NCBI GenBank assembly: GCA_030527885.1
Contig: JAUMZY010000005.1
Coordinates: 38,310-102,309 of the forward strand
DNA length: 64,000 nt
From: Corynebacterium sp.
Lineage (GTDB): Bacteria; Actinomycetota; Actinomycetes; Mycobacteriales; Mycobacteriaceae
Direction of reading: 5' to 3'
Positions within the stretch are counted from its first letter, which is position 1, and every line of letters begins with the position of its first letter. A model generated the notes under the pieces. The model did not search any database. It saw only the letters and a list, made by a program, of their open reading frames with translations, and was not told the origin of the DNA. This document shows positions 39,049-48,178 of this stretch, one piece after another. The translations under genes and the position numbers were made by a program.

Positions 39049-39699
39049 TTAGTTACCACCCTTCACTGCGGTTTTGACGGTAACGATGCCACCCCGGTTG
39101 CCCGGAATTGCACCCTTGATCAGGATGAGGTTGGCATCAGCGTCGATCTTTTGAACCTTGAGGTTCTGGGTGGTGACGCGGTCCTGACCCATGCGGCCTG
39201 CCATGCGCTTTCCTTTGAACACGCGACCTGGGGTAGCGCAAGCACCGATGCCACCAACGCGGCGGTGGGATGCTTGGTTACCGTGGGATGCGCCCTGGCC
39301 GGAAAAGCCGTGGCGTTTCATGCCGCCAGCAAAGCCTTTACCCTTGGTAATACCGGTAACATCCACGAGGCTGATGCCGTCGAAAATGTTTGCGGTGATT
39401 TCCTGACCCAGCTCGTAGCCCGAAACGTCATCCATGCGGATTTCCGTCACGTGCCGGCGGGGGGTAACGCCTGCTTTATTGTAGTGACCCGTTTGTGGTT
39501 TCTTTACCTTACGTGGGTCGATGTCGCCGTAGGCGATTTGGATGGCGGTGTAGCCATCGGTTTCTTTGGTGCGAATCTGGGTAACTACACACGGCCCAGC
39601 CTCAACGACGGTTACAGGAACAACGTGGTTGTTCTCGTCGAAGATCTGAGTCATGCCAAGCTTTTTGCCCAGAAGGCCCTTGATCTCTGTTTCACTCAT
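39049..39699 (-). CDS. rplC: 50S ribosomal protein L3
   Basis: 216 residues. [14 protein letters not shown] start region and the signature [19 protein letters not shown]. Complete. Confidence 0.97.
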   Translation of the reverse strand: MSETEIKGLLGKKLGMTQIFDENNHVVPVTVVEAGPCVVTQIRTKETDGYTAIQIAYGDIDPRKVKKPQTGHYNKAGVTPRRHVTEIRMDDVSGYELGQEITANIFDGISLVDVTGITKGKGFAGGMKRHGFSGQGASHGNQASHRRVGGIGACATPGRVFKGKRMAGRMGQDRVTTQNLKVQKIDADANLILIKGAIPGNRGGIVTVKTAVKGGN

Positions 39700-39731
39700 T
39701 ATTTGTTCTCCGCTGCCAAAAGTGTCGTCGA

Positions 39732-40037
39732 TTACGCAATATTCACGTCGACGCTGGCCGGAAGGTCGATGCGCATGAGTGCGTCAACCGTCTTCGGCGT
39801 CGGGTCGAGGATGTCGATCAGGCGCTTATGAGTGCGCATCTCGAAGTGCTCGCGAGAATCCTTGTACTTGTGGGGAGAACGAATAACGGCGTATACGTTC
39901 TTTTCGGTTGGCAGTGGCACAGGGCCGACAACACGTGCGCCCGTACGGGTCACAGTTTCGACGATTTTCCGCGCAGATGCGTCAATCGCCTCGTGATCAT
40001 AGGCTTTCAGCCGAATGCGGATCTTTTGTCCCGCCAC
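39732..40037 (-). CDS. rpsJ: 30S ribosomal protein S10
   Basis: 101 residues with a GTG start ([19 protein letters not shown]) preceded by AGGAAGAGG. Upstream frame to 40064 is not part of the protein. First gene of the S10 operon; also forms the antitermination factor NusE. Confidence 0.95.
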   Translation of the reverse strand: MAGQKIRIRLKAYDHEAIDASARKIVETVTRTGARVVGPVPLPTEKNVYAVIRSPHKYKDSREHFEMRTHKRLIDILDPTPKTVDALMRIDLPASVDVNIA

Positions 40038-40647
40038 GCTTATCCTCTTCCTCGCTTGTCCCACATCCTAAAAGATTGGTGGGAATCGCTTCATTATTTC
40101 TCTATAACGTTGTCCGTACCTTTTGGTACATGGCGCAACATCAGTTGTTACTTGACATTTACTCATGATGGCAAGGCAAAAATTAGTACCAGAAATGTCA
40201 CACGTGGAAGGGATCTGGAGCCGATCACTTAAGTCACACACTGTCGCTGTTTATTTGCCATGCCCTTATAAGTTACGGGTCATGTTTGCCTCACCATGAC
40301 AAAAGCAGTCATGTTAAAGCAACCTGAACATTAAAACATGAAGCAGATTAATATGCAAGTCGCCTTCGCTTTTCGACGCTTCCCACTCGCCTCAACCGGA
40401 AGATTACCCCCGAATGTGTAACAAAATAAGAATTTATTTCACTTTGAATTAGTGTTTTTCCTCTCGGTCTAACCCCATTAGCAGCATTTTTCCAAATTTC
40501 ATGTTTTTTAGGCATAACTGAAGCCTCACATGCCAATTGTGACTTACGCAACTAGGATAGTATTCTAGCGATAAGACCCACACGGACTTATAGCTCGCTG
40601 TCACAAACAGCTCCTTTTTGTTTTAAAAAATCCACGGAGAACCAGAC
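40038..40647. promoter_or_regulatory. Divergent promoter region of the S10 and peptide-transporter operons
   Basis: About 610 bases without a gene. GTACCTTTTGGTAC (40116-40129) is a 5-bp-arm palindrome about 80 bases before rpsJ, a possible operator. A copy of the 11-mer is at 40368-40378. For the plus-strand operon TTGTGA (40537-40542) and TATTCT (40561-40566) are 18 bases apart, a plausible promoter 80 bases before the first permease. A 67-codon open frame on the minus strand (40348-40551) has no support. Confidence 0.45.
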
Positions 40648-41631
40648 ATGGTCATGTATTTGTTGAGAAAATCCCTGAGCTGGACGCTCGTGGTTTTCCT
40701 GGCGACCAATATCACGTTCTTCCTTGCCTCTAGCTTCCTAGACCCAAGGTCAAATTATCAAGGACGTCGCCCCCCACTATCTCAAGAACAAATAGCGACT
40801 CTATTAGAGCCCTATAATCTGAACCCAGAAACCCCCATCTTAGAAAGATGGTGGACCTGGCTCACCAATATCCTGCTCCACTGGAATTGGGGCAAATCTC
40901 CTGTTGGCGCCTCGGTCAATGAACAAATCTCCTACCGCATCTGGGTATCAGCCCAACTATTACTCCTTGCCACCATTCTCTCCATCATCATGGGCATCGC
41001 GGTCGGTGTTTACACTGCCTCCCACCAGTACCAATTAGGAGACCGGATATGGCAAGGCTTTTCTATTGTTGCCCTCAATACCCACATCGTTGTGGTCTCA
41101 ATCGCAGTGGTGGCCATCGCCCTCAAGATCAACGATCTTGCTGGCACTCGCATTTTCTTCGTTACCGGTGCCAGTTCCCCCGACATAGTAGGCATAGGGC
41201 CCAAGCTGATTGACTACTTTCAGCACTTAGCGCTTCCCACTATCTCCCTATTGTTTATTTCCTACGCGGGCTACCACATCACCCAGCGCACCCTCCTGCT
41301 AGACAACTTGGGGGCCGATTATGTGCGTACCGCCCGCGCTAAAGGGCTAACCCGGTCCGCAGCCATCCGCAAGCACGCGCTGCGTACCTCCATCATTCCG
41401 GTTGCCACCTCCATTGCTTTCTCAGTGCCTGGTATTTTCACGGGCGCCGTGATGACTGAACGCATTTTCGCTTGGCAGGGCATGGGCACCTACTTTATTG
41501 ACACGATTAGCCACAACGACATCAATGGCGCGGTAGCCGTCGCTGCCTTCGGTGCCTTCATGACAGCCGTCGGCGCAATCATTTCCGACCTGGTTGTGGT
41601 TGCCCTGGATCCACGAGTACGGGTGAGTTAA
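40648..41631 (+). CDS. Peptide/nickel-type ABC transporter permease (DppB/OppB)
   Basis: 327 residues. N-terminal membrane segment followed by a periplasmic loop (DPRSNYQGRRPPLSQEQIATLLEPYNLN), then five more segments; the docking loop is DYVRTARAKGLTRSAAIRKHALR, the BPD_transp signature. First gene of a permease-permease-ATPase-binding protein operon. Imports short peptides or similar solutes. Adjacent stop and start (TAA-ATG) with the next gene. Confidence 0.88.
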   Translation: MVMYLLRKSLSWTLVVFLATNITFFLASSFLDPRSNYQGRRPPLSQEQIATLLEPYNLNPETPILERWWTWLTNILLHWNWGKSPVGASVNEQISYRIWVSAQLLLLATILSIIMGIAVGVYTASHQYQLGDRIWQGFSIVALNTHIVVVSIAVVAIALKINDLAGTRIFFVTGASSPDIVGIGPKLIDYFQHLALPTISLLFISYAGYHITQRTLLLDNLGADYVRTARAKGLTRSAAIRKHALRTSIIPVATSIAFSVPGIFTGAVMTERIFAWQGMGTYFIDTISHNDINGAVAVAAFGAFMTAVGAIISDLVVVALDPRVRVS

Positions 41632-42627
41632 ATGATCACGGAAAACAACGCTAAAAACATCAAACCCGAAGAAGCTCTCGAAGAAACTCAAATTGAATCC
41701 AATGAACTCGGGCTAGACACAAAACCAGCAGAAGAAACCGTCACTGCCGAAGACGCCGCCGACATCGTGCGCGGTACCTCCCGACTCAAGCTGTACACTC
41801 GCCGGTTCTTCCGCAACAAACTCGCCGTGATTGGCCTCATTATCTTCCTATTCCTCGTGGTACTCGCCATTGTGGGCGAATACTTCACCTCATGGTCCTT
41901 TGATGATCCAGACTTCCTCAACATCTCTTCCCCACCATCCCCGGAACACTGGTTTGGTACTAACGACTCCGGCAACGACCTGTTTGCCCAAACTGCCCAC
42001 GGCTTAGGCTGATCACTTATCATCGCGGTTTCTGTCTCCTTAGGTACCTCATTCCTCTCTGCGGTAATTGGTGCCGGTGCTGCACTATTCGGCGGCTGGG
42101 TAGAAAAAGCTATCCTGCTAACAATCCACTTCCTGCTGGCCATCCCCGCATTCCTTTTGATCGCACTGATGGTTTCCAGCTCCGGCGGTGACTGGAAAGT
42201 GCTCATCGTGGTGCTGATTGGCTTTGGTTGGTACTATCCCGCCCGGGTTATTTGGTCCCTGTCCCTCGGTATTCGGGAACAAGATTATGTGCGGGCTGCC
42301 AAATACATGGGTGTCTCATACAGCAAGATCATCACCCGCCACATGATTCCCAACATTGGTTCTCTCCTTATTATCTACTTTGTGCTGGGCGTGGTCGGAA
42401 CCGTCATGTCAGAAACTGCCCTTTCCTTCCTTGGCTTAGGCGTGAAACTCCCTGACGTATCTTTGGGTACCTTGCTCACCAGCGGTACTGGCTCACTTAT
42501 CTCCTCCCCCTGGCAGTTCTACTTCCCTGCAGCTGTTCTCACCCTCTTAACCGTGTCCATGGCGTTAATTGCCGACGGCCTACGTGACGCCCTTGACCCG
42601 AACTCGAAGTCTGGAGGCAACGCATGA
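41632..42627 (+). pseudogene. DppC/OppC-type permease with an in-frame TGA
   Basis: The frame is the normal 331-residue permease (N-terminal tail, RLKLYTRRFFRNKLAVIGL, docking loop REQDYVRAAKYMGVSYSKIITRH) except for one TGA at 42010-42012, after HGLG. Relatives usually have Arg here (GLRRSL), so CGA to TGA is the likely change. Everything after the stop stays in the same frame and looks conserved, as do the other genes of the operon. A recent nonsense mutation, a base error or read-through are all possible. Confidence 0.8.
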
Positions 42628-44588
42628 CCTCGACAATCGCTACCCCCACATCTCAACCAACACCCGATAACTCCACCAAACCAGTTCTGGAAGTCAAAGA
42701 CCTCAACGTGTCTTTCCCCTCCGAAGCCGGTTCGGTCGCTGCGGTGCGCGGCGTCAGCTTTGACCTGTACCCCGGTCGCACACTCGGTATTGTGGGCGAA
42801 TCCGGCTCTGGTAAGTCTGTGACCTCCATGTCCATCATGGGGCTTCTGCCTCTTTACGCCAAAATCACCGGTTCCGTGAAATACGCCGGCGAAGAACTAT
42901 TGGGCAAAACCGATAAGGAAATGTCCAAGATTCGCGGCAAAGGTATCGGCATGATCTTCCAAGATCCCCTGTCCGCACTGACCCCCGTGTTTGACATTGG
43001 TACACAATTAATTGAGGCTATTCAAACCCACCAGAAAGTAACCAAGCAGCAGGCCGAGAAACAAGCCATTGAGCTGCTAGATTTGGTGGGCATCACTGAG
43101 CCTCACAAGCGAATAAAGTCCTTCCCACACGAATTTTCCGGTGGTATGCGCCAGCGCGTGGTGATTGCCATTGCGATTGCCAATAATCCTCGGGTGCTCA
43201 TTGCCGACGAACCTACCACTGCGTTGGACGTGACGATTCAAGCCCAGATCCTGGACGTCATTAAAGTGGCACAACAGGAAACCGGGGCAGCCACGATTAT
43301 GATTACACACGACATGGGTGTGGTTGCTGGTATTGCCGATGATGTGTTGGTGATGTATGCAGGTAGGCCCGTCGAAAAGTCCGATGTTTATTCGGTGTTC
43401 GAACAGCCACGTATGCCTTACACTATCGGTTTGTTGGGCTCCACGCCCCGTCCCGATGTGTCCAGCAAAGAACCGCTCACACCCATCGTGGGCAACCCAC
43501 CCATCTTGGTTAATTTACAGAACCAGTGCCAGTTTGCCCCACGATGCCCAGCCGCACAGCCTGCATGTTTGACCTCTGAGCCCAAACTGCTACCGCTTGA
43601 CGATGCCCCCAAGCACCAAACTGCTTGTATTCGGTCTAAAGAAATCAAAGACCGAAAGATTGATGGCGAGCGATTGTTTAAGGTACCAGAACTATCTGAG
43701 GATATTCTTGCTGGCAAAACCCGTGATGAACGCAAAATCACCCTGCATGTAGATAACCTCAAGAAGGAATATCCCCTCATGAAAGGCACTCTGCTCAAGC
43801 GCAAAGTGGGGGTGTTCCAGGCAGTGAAAGGCGTGAGCTTTGATGTGCGTGAAGGCGAATGCATGGCCATCGTGGGCGAATCTGGCTGTGGTAAAACCAC
43901 CACTCTGCTAGAAATCATGGATCTCAAGCCACAAAAAGGCATCGTGGTGTTGAATGGTCAAGATGCCTCCCAGATGTCCAAACGGCAACGCCTCCAGGCC
44001 CGCAAAGACATCCAAATTGTGTTCCAAGATCCCATGAGTTCCCTGAATCCACGCTTAACAGTGCGGGAAGTAATTGCTGAACCACTGTACTCCTTGGGCT
44101 ATGACGGGGATATTAATAAGCGAGTTCAAGAACTCATGGCACTGGTAGGTTTGGATGCCTCACAAATCGACCGGTTCCCCGGCCATTTCTCCGGTGGCCA
44201 GCGGCAACGCATTGGTTTGGCCCGAGCACTTGCCACAAATCCATCGGTTATTGTACTGGATGAACCAGTCTCAGCTTTGGACGTATCCATCCAGGCTGGT
44301 GTGATAAACTTGTTAGAGGATCTGAAACGTAAGCTAGGTCTCTCTTACTTGTTTGTTGCTCACGATCTTTCGGTGATCCGGCACCTATCTGACCGAGTAG
44401 CTGTGATGTATAAGGGCGAGTTTGTGGAAGTTGGTCTAGTCGATGATATTTTCGATAATCCACAACATCCATACACAAAATCCTTGTTGTCAGCTATTCC
44501 AGTTCCTGATCCCAAGGTTGCTCGAACACAAAAGCGAGTGAAGTATGACCCAGGTACCGCGGGATCATCTGACTCTACTGAATCCTAA
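42624..44588 (+). CDS. Fused double ABC ATPase of the peptide transporter (DppD-DppF)
   Basis: 654 residues with two complete ATPase domains: first Walker [10 protein letters not shown], signature [12 protein letters not shown], Walker [12 protein letters not shown]; second [23 protein letters not shown] and [12 protein letters not shown]. Between them is the oligopeptide/dipeptide C-terminal domain with Cys residues ([14 protein letters not shown]...C), a 4Fe-4S-type Cys pattern found in these ATPases. Overlaps the permease by 4 bases. Confidence 0.9.
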   Translation: MTSTIATPTSQPTPDNSTKPVLEVKDLNVSFPSEAGSVAAVRGVSFDLYPGRTLGIVGESGSGKSVTSMSIMGLLPLYAKITGSVKYAGEELLGKTDKEMSKIRGKGIGMIFQDPLSALTPVFDIGTQLIEAIQTHQKVTKQQAEKQAIELLDLVGITEPHKRIKSFPHEFSGGMRQRVVIAIAIANNPRVLIADEPTTALDVTIQAQILDVIKVAQQETGAATIMITHDMGVVAGIADDVLVMYAGRPVEKSDVYSVFEQPRMPYTIGLLGSTPRPDVSSKEPLTPIVGNPPILVNLQNQCQFAPRCPAAQPACLTSEPKLLPLDDAPKHQTACIRSKEIKDRKIDGERLFKVPELSEDILAGKTRDERKITLHVDNLKKEYPLMKGTLLKRKVGVFQAVKGVSFDVREGECMAIVGESGCGKTTTLLEIMDLKPQKGIVVLNGQDASQMSKRQRLQARKDIQIVFQDPMSSLNPRLTVREVIAEPLYSLGYDGDINKRVQELMALVGLDASQIDRFPGHFSGGQRQRIGLARALATNPSVIVLDEPVSALDVSIQAGVINLLEDLKRKLGLSYLFVAHDLSVIRHLSDRVAVMYKGEFVEVGLVDDIFDNPQHPYTKSLLSAIPVPDPKVARTQKRVKYDPGTAGSSDSTES

Positions 44589-44615
44589 AATCCCCTATTT
44601 AAAGGAGTTGGCCTT

Positions 44616-46298
44616 GTGAAAAAGCCATATCGAGTAGCGGTAGTAGCGCTACTTTCCGCGACTGCGCTGATTCTTGGTGCATGTTCAAGTTCTTCCAATA
44701 AGACCGCCTCCACAGATTCCGCTGGTGGCGTACAGATCAAGCCTGCCGGCGATTATAATCCACTAGAGCGCGACCAGATTAAAGATGGTGGAGAATTCAA
44801 GCTTTCAATTGCCGAAATCACCGAGCAGTCTAATACCTTCCACGGTAACGCCACCGCTGGCACCGCCACCCTGTGGCGCTGGTACAACCCACAGCTCACG
44901 CTTTCCGATGGTGACGGCACCTGGCACGCTAACCCCGCCTACCTCACCAACGTCAAAGATGAAGAAGTTGATGGTAAAACCGTCATCACATACGACATCC
45001 ACCCGGATGCAATCTTCAATGACGATACTCCCATCGACTGGAAAGCTTTTGAAAATACCTGGAAGTTCAACAATGGTGAGAACCAAGAGGTAGTTGCCAA
45101 TAGCACCGATGGGTATGACCTCATTGAAAGCGTCACTCAGGGCGAAAACGAAAAGCAAGCAGTAGTCACCTTCAAGCAGCCATATCCATGGTGGCAAGGC
45201 CTGTTTGCCAATGTTGTACACCCAGCAGTAGCTGACGCACAGACCTTCAATGAAGGGTACATCAAGAATCCACATCCCGAATGGGGTGCTGGTCCATTCA
45301 AGATCGAAACCTTCGACTACAACAGCGGCAATGTCACCTTCGTGCCTAACGAAAAATGGTGGGGCGACAAACCAAAACTGGACAAGGTTTCCTTCCGACA
45401 AATGGAAGCCCAAGCCACTATTAATGCTTTCCAATCCGGCGAAATCGATGTAGCTGGCGCATCTACTAAAGACACGCTTGCTGTAGCTAAAGGCATGAGC
45501 AACATTGATATTCGCGGCGCCCTATTACCAGCCAACGAACTACTAACGCTTAACAGCCAAGCAGCCACGCTCAATGACAGCAAAGTACGGGAAGCTATCT
45601 TCACCGGTATTGATCGCGGCACCTTGGCTCAGTTGCGATTCAATGGTTTGGACTACACCGAAAAGCTGCCTGGTTCTTTACTGCTCTACCAAACCCAACC
45701 AGGTTACGAAGACAACTACGGCGAGCTCATCAAGTATAACGAGGAAAAAGCAAAGCAGCTCCTTGATGAAGCCGGCTGGGTGGTCGGCGGCGACGGCATC
45801 CGCGAAAAAGATGGCAAGAAGCTCACGCTACGTTACGTGTCCTTCGGTGACAATCCCCTCATCAAGAGCATCGCGATTGCATTGCAAAAGATGCTCAAGG
45901 ATCTTGGTGCGGATATGCAGATCATCGAAAAACCAAGCTCAGAATTCCAACGAGTCCTGGCAGAAAAGGATTTTGACGTATTACTATCAGGCTATGGTTC
46001 CTCTGATCCCTTCGGTGTCGCTTACTTCAAGCAAGACTACGGTTCTGATTCCACACTGAATAAATCTGGTACAGGCACTCCGGAATTTGATGAGAAGATC
46101 AAAGAGCTCCAACAAATTCCGAACCAGGAAGAGCAGATTGCCAAAGCTAACGAGCTAGAAAAAGAAGCCGTCAAGATGTATGGCGTTTTGCCCTACGCCA
46201 ATGGCCCGCAGCTGGTTGCGGTTAAGAAGGGACTAGCCAATTATGGTGCTTATTCCTTCGCCATCCTGCCTAAGGAAAGCATCGGCTGGGCTAAATAA
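44616..46298 (+). CDS. Peptide-binding lipoprotein (SBP family 5)
   Basis: 560 residues. Signal peptide with lipobox LILGACSS. SBP_bac_5 landmarks: VITYDIHPDAIFNDDTPIDW, NPHPEWGAGPFKIE, VTFVPNEKWWGDKPKLDKV, and DVLLSGYGSSDPFGVAYF. GTG start after AAAGGAG. Last gene of the transport operon, closed by a terminator at 46311. The last ~35 codons and 20 bases beyond recur on the other strand at 31375. Confidence 0.88.
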   Translation: MKKPYRVAVVALLSATALILGACSSSSNKTASTDSAGGVQIKPAGDYNPLERDQIKDGGEFKLSIAEITEQSNTFHGNATAGTATLWRWYNPQLTLSDGDGTWHANPAYLTNVKDEEVDGKTVITYDIHPDAIFNDDTPIDWKAFENTWKFNNGENQEVVANSTDGYDLIESVTQGENEKQAVVTFKQPYPWWQGLFANVVHPAVADAQTFNEGYIKNPHPEWGAGPFKIETFDYNSGNVTFVPNEKWWGDKPKLDKVSFRQMEAQATINAFQSGEIDVAGASTKDTLAVAKGMSNIDIRGALLPANELLTLNSQAATLNDSKVREAIFTGIDRGTLAQLRFNGLDYTEKLPGSLLLYQTQPGYEDNYGELIKYNEEKAKQLLDEAGWVVGGDGIREKDGKKLTLRYVSFGDNPLIKSIAIALQKMLKDLGADMQIIEKPSSEFQRVLAEKDFDVLLSGYGSSDPFGVAYFKQDYGSDSTLNKSGTGTPEFDEKIKELQQIPNQEEQIAKANELEKEAVKMYGVLPYANGPQLVAVKKGLANYGAYSFAILPKESIGWAK

Positions 46299-46310
46299 TC
46301 CAACCGCATG

Positions 46311-46337
46311 AATCGGGGTGATCTTCACCCCGATTTT
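46311..46337 (+). terminator. Terminator of the peptide-transport operon
   Basis: AATCGGGGTG-ATCTT-CACCCCGATT followed by TT: a 10-bp perfect stem. Immediately after it lies CTATGGGTACAGG (46338-46350), the reverse complement of the last 13 bases of the DUF421 gene at 31347-31359. Confidence 0.8.
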
Positions 46338-46359
46338 CTATGGGTACAGGTTTGGGCTT

Positions 46360-46671
46360 TTATAGGGTGATTTCGTTGAGTCCCCGAGGGCTGGGAATAA
46401 GAAGATCGAACGATATTTCGAAGGGAACATTCTGGCGGAAGCGCTCTGCTTCGGGAGTGTTAAAAATGATTGATTCACCAACACTTATGATGACCCAGGG
46501 GGTGAAGCCGAGAATCCACAGGTTGTCCCAGGCGTAGGCTCGTGGTTCGCCCCAGTCGGCGCGAATATCGATTTCATCTACAGGGTAATCTTCGTTGTTG
46601 GTGATTAAGAATTTATACTTATCTATTCGCTCAACAGTGACGTTGATGTCCCGCCGTATTTCATCGTCCAT
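46360..46671 (-). CDS. Hypothetical protein
   Basis: 103 residues from MDDEIRRDIN, with AAAGG 8 bases upstream; an alternative TTG start at 46707 adds 12. Soluble, with an alternating hydrophobic pattern suggestive of beta structure (FLITNNEDYPVDEIDIRADW). No family recognised. Convergent with the peptide operon. Confidence 0.5.
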   Translation of the reverse strand: MDDEIRRDINVTVERIDKYKFLITNNEDYPVDEIDIRADWGEPRAYAWDNLWILGFTPWVIISVGESIIFNTPEAERFRQNVPFEISFDLLIPSPRGLNEITL

Positions 46672-46746
46672 AGCCGATACCTTTGTGATGTAGGCTGGTC
46701 CTTGCAATCTTATCCAAGAATCCTATCATGATGGACAAGGAGCACA

Positions 46747-47115
46747 ATGCAGACCTTGTGCTACACCACGGTGTTTGTGTGTGAGTCGCTGCGGTTTCTG
46801 GAGGCTAAGGCCCGTTACCGGGAATTGTTGCCCAAGGTTCGGGAGCGATGCGAAGTGCTTTATGCTTCCGAATATCAGTTCGACGTGGGGGAATCGCGCC
46901 CGCTCTTTAGCCAGTATGTGCAGAAGATTCTGGGCACCACAGACCCGGTGCCGACAGAAATCAGTGATAAATACACGACTTTTCTTTACACGACCATTGC
47001 GCGGGTGCCAGAATCTGCGGTGCAGGAAGTTGCCGACCTGTTGAAGCTTGATGATGCTGCGGGGGAATCACCCATGGAGTTTCCCAGCCATGTGGTTGTG
47101 ACGCCCATGGTGTAG
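46747..47115 (+). CDS. Single-unit member of a small uncharacterised family
   Basis: 122 residues. Starts LCYTTVFVCESLRFLEAKARYREL, contains EVLYASEYQFDVGE and KYTTFLYTTIARVPESAV. The same pattern occurs twice in the 31556-32262 gene. ATG after AAGGAG. Probably a compact alpha/beta domain; no catalytic motif seen. Followed by a more distant relative. Confidence 0.65.
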   Translation: MQTLCYTTVFVCESLRFLEAKARYRELLPKVRERCEVLYASEYQFDVGESRPLFSQYVQKILGTTDPVPTEISDKYTTFLYTTIARVPESAVQEVADLLKLDDAAGESPMEFPSHVVVTPMV

Positions 47116-47199
47116 CATCGACAAGCATATCCGGCAAATTTTCTACAAACCCGCAAGTTGTACCGCAATAATGCTAACCGTTTGGGTAGGGTACCTCAC

Positions 47200-47544
47200 A
47201 TGCATTGGTACTGCCGGATGATATACGTGTGCGCGCCCAAAGATGTGGAAGCGGTGCACCACCAACAACAAGAACGCCTGCGAGCCATTAAAGACGCTGG
47301 TTACGAGGTTATTTCAGACGTGGATGATGGCATAGCGGACATCTTTAGCACCTGGTCTGCTGAGGCAGAATACGCGGATTATCCCGTTTTTGTGTTCCAT
47401 GTGATCGTGCACGCTGGGCCGCAGGAACACAGCACTAGCTCCACGATTGCAAAACTGCTGCTGCTTAATCCGTTGTGCGCCGCCGCCCCCGACATCATCA
47501 CCAGCCACATTGAAGTGGTGCAGAAGGATCCGGTTAATAACTAA
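47200..47544 (+). CDS. Distant member of the same small family
   Basis: 114 residues from MHWYCRMIYVCAPKDVEAVHHQQQERL; then YEVISDVDDGIADIF and YADYPVFVFHVIVHAGP, matching the order helix, YxVI strand, DYxxxxF strand of the neighbour. ATG at 47200 has GGGTAGGG upstream; an earlier start at 47158 is less likely. Function unknown. The stop codon is followed by a copy of the 11-mer (47545-47555). Confidence 0.6.
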   Translation: MHWYCRMIYVCAPKDVEAVHHQQQERLRAIKDAGYEVISDVDDGIADIFSTWSAEAEYADYPVFVFHVIVHAGPQEHSTSSTIAKLLLLNPLCAAAPDIITSHIEVVQKDPVNN

Positions 47545-47555
47545 GCTTTTCGACG

Positions 47556-48002
47556 CCTCTCGCTGTGTACACTCCAAATTGGGGACAGGTGGGGGTGCCG
47601 TGGGGTTGGCTATCAAATGGTATTACCTATGGGGCATCGGGGTGCGTTGTGCTGCTGCAAATCATGTAATGACCACTAAATATTAACAATCGCTAATATG
47701 ATAACGCACCGCAAGGCCGAATTTATTCAATAGTGCACACCTATTTGAAATATTACATTTTTACAACAAGCTGATAAAGCACTGCTTTTTCTCGCCCAAG
47801 ATTGATAATCTTAATGATGCATCTTAAGTTCATACTATTAGTTCGCATACTGAAGAAATGAAAACGACAGGGTTAAGTTGTGTCACTACGCGCACAGCTT
47901 ATGCTTCCCCGGTACCATTGCCCACCGCTTTTATGGTTGTGTGCGGACCGGGGAATGCAGGGAAGCAGTACCTTGTACAACCCTCAAACATAGGAGCATG
48001 TC
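47556..48002. other. AT-rich intergenic region
   Basis: No gene seen. AAGATT-GAT-AATCTT (47798-47812) is a perfect palindrome that could be an operator for the peptide gene at 48003. No clear -35/-10 pair. Confidence 0.4.
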
Positions 48003-48119
48003 ATGGGGCTTATGGAGATCCTCATCAGTCTGTTAGGTATTGGAATCTGGCTGATCATTCCCGGACTACTCATCGCCATTCTTGCAATTGTCCTCAAAAT
48101 CCTCAAGAAAAACTCCTAA
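48003..48119 (+). CDS. 38-residue hydrophobic peptide with a cationic C-terminus
   Basis: MGLMEILISLLGIGIW, then a Pro and a second hydrophobic run, ending KILKKNS. ATAGGAG stands 7 bases before the ATG, a good ribosome site, so translation is likely. One or two membrane-spanning stretches and a Lys-rich end recall type I toxins (TisB, Ldr) or membrane-active secreted peptides. Sixty bases downstream begins a pair of half ABC exporters with LSGGQW-type signatures often seen near exported peptides. Function not known; it could also be a small transporter subunit. Confidence 0.55.
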   Translation: MGLMEILISLLGIGIWLIIPGLLIAILAIVLKILKKNS

Positions 48120-48178
48120 CCCAGGGTGGCTGCTAGGAAGCGTCGAAAAGCAAATAAAGTAGAGCAACTAATGAGACA

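Noticed and set aside
40348-40551. 67-codon minus-strand frame in the S10/peptide-operon gap
   Set aside because: No ribosome site, Arg/Lys-rich without pattern, and it covers the likely promoter region.
47858-48136. 92-codon plus-strand frame overlapping the 38-residue peptide gene
   Set aside because: No ribosome site and irregular composition; the shorter frame has the AGGAG and hydrophobic pattern.
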